Origin: a virus | Virus record (IMG/VR): IMGVR_UViG_3300021961_000633 | Coordinates: 1 to 23,909 of that record | Length of the DNA: 23,909 bases | Strand: one strand, 5' to 3' | Shown: piece by piece, positions 22,560 to 23,909 of the stretch | How the letters are laid out: each line of letters opens with the position of its first letter | Position numbering within the stretch: the stretch's first letter is position 1 | Translations under genes and position numbers: made by a program | Notes under the pieces: generated by a model | The model's input: the letters and a program-made list of their open reading frames with translations, nothing else | What the model was told of the DNA's origin: nothing | Database searches by the model: none

Positions 22560-22584
22560 CACAAGTATTTAGTTATGGTATAAT
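22556..22584 (+). promoter_or_regulatory. Consensus sigma70 promoter, candidate late promoter
   Basis: TTGACA (22556-22561), 17-bp spacer, TATAAT (22579-22584): a full match to both boxes with ideal spacing. The -35 overlaps the TGA of the Q-like gene. Start expected near 22591. Confidence 0.85.
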
Positions 22585-22590
22585 CACGCT

Positions 22591-22658
22591 ATTGGATAAG
22601 TCTCGCCCATACTCTCCGTAAGTCTCCTATTCCCCTGCTCTCACAGGGGATTTTTTTT
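22591..22658 (+). ncRNA. Predicted short leader RNA between promoter and terminator
   Basis: If transcription starts near 22591 and ends at the T-run, the RNA is about 68 nt. It contains two copies of TAAGTCTC (22597-22604 and 22619-22626), 22 bp apart, followed by the terminator hairpin. In lambda the matching RNA is the 6S transcript that Q extends. Predicted from sequence only. Confidence 0.5.
22631..22658 (+). terminator. Rho-independent terminator (tR'-like)
   Basis: T-CCCCTG (22631-22637), loop CTCTCA, CAGGGG-A (22644-22650), then eight T residues (22651-22658). It lies between the consensus promoter and the DUF6496 gene. Confidence 0.9.
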
Positions 22659-22668
22659 GAGGTAAATA

Positions 22669-22845
22669 ATGAAAAAACCTACTACCAAAAAAGGTAAATT
22701 AGCCAAAGTAGCCAAAGTTATGGGTGAATTTAAGCAAGGTAAGCTTCATTCAGGTAAAAGCGGTAATATTGTCAAAAGCACAAAACAAAGTTTAGCGATC
22801 GCTTTATCAGAGGCGGGCATGTCAAAACCTAAAAAACGTAAATAA
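22669..22845 (+). CDS. DUF6496 small basic protein
   Basis: 58 aa. KVMGEFKQGKLHSGKSG and SLAIALSEAGMSKPKKRK are the hallmark of the DUF6496 family, small lysine-rich proteins often found near phage late genes. DNA binding is likely from charge, not shown. It is the first gene after the terminator and so would need Q-type read-through. Its 3' end overlaps the convergent 42-aa gene by 24 nt. Confidence 0.75.
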   Translation: MKKPTTKKGKLAKVAKVMGEFKQGKLHSGKSGNIVKSTKQSLAIALSEAGMSKPKKRK

Positions 22846-22950
22846 TCGTTTCAGGGTAAACTCAATTACTTTAAACAGGATTGTCAATAATCCTAAAATG
22901 ACAATTCCTATTAAAAAATCTATAATTAGATTTTCTATTGCTTTTTCCAT
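22822..22950 (-). CDS. 42-aa membrane microprotein
   Basis: ATG at 22948-22950 with AAGGGC upstream; TGA at 22822-22824. Acidic N-terminus, a strong membrane segment (IIDFLIGIVILGLLTILF) and a basic aromatic tail (TLKRLFTFFRF). Orientation should be N-out/C-in or reverse by charge; function unknown. Last gene of the right-hand leftward cluster. Confidence 0.5.
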   Translation of the reverse strand: MEKAIENLIIDFLIGIVILGLLTILFKVIEFTLKRLFTFFRF

Positions 22951-22951
22951 G

Positions 22952-23122
22952 TTATGCCCTTTTAAGTTGTTTTTGAATAAATTTTGTAGCATCTTTTTTA
23001 GTAGGCATAAATAGATAGCTTTTAAGGCTTCTATTATACTTGATTAACTCATTGACCCATATAGATAGGTCTTTATTAGAAAAACGCTTTATGGTGCGTT
23101 CCTGTGTGTTTAAGACGTACAT
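22952..23122 (-). CDS. Hypothetical 56-aa basic protein
   Basis: 56 aa from the ATG at 23120-23122, SD AGGAG; a longer frame to 23257 overlaps the upstream gene and lacks an SD. YVLNTQERTIKRFSNKDLSI, then WVNELIKYN, and a Lys-rich C-terminus. It is separated by one base from the 42-aa gene. No family recognised. Confidence 0.55.
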   Translation of the reverse strand: MYVLNTQERTIKRFSNKDLSIWVNELIKYNRSLKSYLFMPTKKDATKFIQKQLKRA

Positions 23123-23123
23123 T

Positions 23124-23333
23124 TTAGTCTCCTTGATAGTCAATAGCGTTTTTAACGGCATACTCAATAAGATTATAGAGTTCCTCGCCGTATTCAGTAT
23201 TGCGAGTGCCGTCTTTAATATCAGGGTCATGCTCAATACATTTTTTAGCAATTCCAAAATGGTCTACAATGTCAAAGTAAACCTCTTGGGTAATATCACA
23301 TACTTGATCTAGTTCTAAAATGTTTATAGTCAT
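23124..23333 (-). CDS. Hypothetical 69-aa acidic protein
   Basis: 69 aa, SD GGAGG. Acidic helices (ILELDQVCDITQEVYFDIVD; EYGEELYNLIEYAVKNAIDY). It overlaps the upstream gene by 4 nt (ATGA). Unrecognised; it could mimic nucleic acid by charge, which is speculation. Confidence 0.55.
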   Translation of the reverse strand: MTINILELDQVCDITQEVYFDIVDHFGIAKKCIEHDPDIKDGTRNTEYGEELYNLIEYAVKNAIDYQGD

Positions 23334-23554
23334 TTTGAAGCCTCCTTATGAAATGCAATAAAAGATAAAGCTAAATTTTCAATATGTCCTAGTAAGTCAT
23401 CGGCTTCACAATCTTCAAATGGTGACCATATAGAGACATCATCGGGAATTACATTGTCACATAAAGCATCATAAAACTGATTATGAGTGTTATCTCCTAA
23501 ATCAGATGTAAAGAAGTCTATTGCATGATTAGTAGCTAATTCGCAAGTATTCAT
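23330..23554 (-). CDS. Hypothetical 74-aa acidic protein
   Basis: 74 aa. Parts such as NHAIDFFTSDLGDNTHNQFY and EDCEADDLLGHIENLALSF resemble its downstream neighbour in acidity and helix content. Coupled by ATGA to that neighbour and by overlap to the 58-aa gene. No family recognised. Confidence 0.55.
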   Translation of the reverse strand: MNTCELATNHAIDFFTSDLGDNTHNQFYDALCDNVIPDDVSIWSPFEDCEADDLLGHIENLALSFIAFHKEASK

Positions 23555-23730
23555 TATGTTATCTCCATATTTGATATTTCAGTAGTAATTTCGGATAGTC
23601 TATAACGCATATCTTCTAAATACGAATTTATGGTTAAGTATCCGCTAGGTGTAATGCCTCTATTGACATCTTCTAAATTAAGATCAATAGCGTGTAGAGC
23701 CTCTGTAATATAGTCTAGTTCTATTTGCAT
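23554..23730 (-). CDS. Hypothetical 58-aa protein
   Basis: 58 aa from the ATG at 23728-23730, SD AAGGAG (complement of 23737-23742); the longer frame to 23841 lacks an SD and would overlap the upstream gene. Helical, acidic (IELDYITEALHAIDLNLEDV and EDMRYRLSEITTEISNM). Unrecognised. Confidence 0.55.
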   Translation of the reverse strand: MQIELDYITEALHAIDLNLEDVNRGITPSGYLTINSYLEDMRYRLSEITTEISNMEIT

Positions 23731-23740
23731 GTTATTCTCC

Positions 23741-23909
23741 TTAATTAAAGCATTTTTTAATGCGTTTTTGTAATAACTTACTATTGTTAATAATATTGAG
23801 TGCGATCGAATCAGTAATAAAGCATTGATTCTCATTGTCAAACTTAACGCCTTGCTTTATAAATTGATTATGTAATTGTTTCATTAAATGTGGGCTGTTA
23901 ATGCACCGC
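23741..23909 (-). CDS. Hypothetical protein, 5' end possibly outside the window
   Basis: The minus-strand frame is open from the right edge to TAA at 23741-23743, at least 56 residues. An internal ATG at 23882-23884 (KQLHNQFIKQGVKFDN follows) has no clear SD, so the start may lie outside. Basic, Asn/Lys-rich end (NNSKLLQKRIKKCFN). No family recognised. Confidence 0.45.
   Translation of the reverse strand, partial: RCINSPHLMKQLHNQFIKQGVKFDNENQCFITDSIALNIINNSKLLQKRIKKCFN
23814..23841 (-). promoter_or_regulatory. Weak candidate promoter for the right-hand leftward cluster
   Basis: Minus strand: TTGACA (23841-23836), 16-bp spacer, TATTAC (23819-23814), four of six -10 matches. It lies inside the partial gene, so it would only serve the 58-aa gene and those after it. 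Low certainty. Confidence 0.3.

Noticed and set aside
23040-23312. 90-aa plus-strand ORF
   Set aside because: Antisense to two coupled leftward genes that have good SDs.
1-23909. tRNA genes, integrase, transposase or insertion sequences
   Set aside because: Looked for cloverleaf-like arms, recombinase motifs and terminal repeats by eye and found none.

Overview
This window is about 23.9 kb of a tailed double-stranded DNA phage genome. It is AT-rich and tightly packed, and most neighbouring genes touch through ATGA or TAATG junctions. It holds virion genes, a Gram-negative-type lysis region, a lambda-like replication and nin-like region, and a leftward recombination/accessory operon. Terminase, portal and capsid genes are absent and probably lie beyond the left edge. 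There is no integrase, DNA polymerase, tRNA or CRISPR array. The most telling gene is a 23-codon ORF (16085..16156, +) that reads as PqqA, the peptide precursor of the cofactor pyrroloquinoline quinone (PQQ). That points to a PQQ-using Gram-negative host, most plausibly a methylotrophic betaproteobacterium of the Methylophilaceae / OM43-LD28 type. The host assignment is inference.

Layout. 1-8639 (+): virion genes, namely the end of a tail protein with decapeptide repeats, a tail-collar fibre, a P22 gp10-like structural protein, a small structural protein, a GNAT-fold protein and four probable internal/injection proteins. 8639-11909 (+): lysis/envelope block, with a 20-aa microprotein, an XhlA-like membrane protein, two exported proteins and a membrane coiled-coil protein in three successively overlapping frames, a zinc metallopeptidase, a three-TM holin and a GH24 lysozyme. 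11937-12850 (+): a DEDDy exonuclease and a small acidic protein.

12839-17930 (-): a leftward early operon read from a TTGACA-N17-TATAGT promoter. In transcription order it has a 43-aa membrane protein, a 65-aa protein, an ERF annealase, a YqaJ exonuclease, a 66-aa protein, an SSB-tail protein, a 109-aa protein, a SleB-like hydrolase, a 76-aa protein, a glycosyltransferase, an FkbM methyltransferase, a DUF3310 protein and a PD-(D/E)XK nuclease. The pqqA-like gene sits in the only sizeable gap of this operon, on the opposite strand, behind an 18-bp perfect palindrome.

18028-22559 (+): a rightward early operon from a second TTGACA-N17-TATAGT promoter, with a Cro-like repressor, an O-like replication protein, a DnaB-like helicase, NinB, a YbcO-like nuclease, an adenine methyltransferase, a PD-(D/E)XK-like protein, a winged-helix regulator and a Q-like antiterminator. 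Right after Q comes a consensus promoter (TTGACA-N17-TATAAT) and, about 45 nt past its start, an intrinsic terminator, the layout of lambda pR'/tR'. A DUF6496 gene follows. 22822-23909 (-): a cluster of small leftward genes of unknown function, the last one cut by the window edge.

Reading as a whole: a divergent early switch drives recombination/host-modification genes leftward and replication genes rightward, and Q then opens late transcription. The phage appears to rely on host polymerase and primase, and on host PqqB-E enzymes if the PqqA-like peptide is matured.
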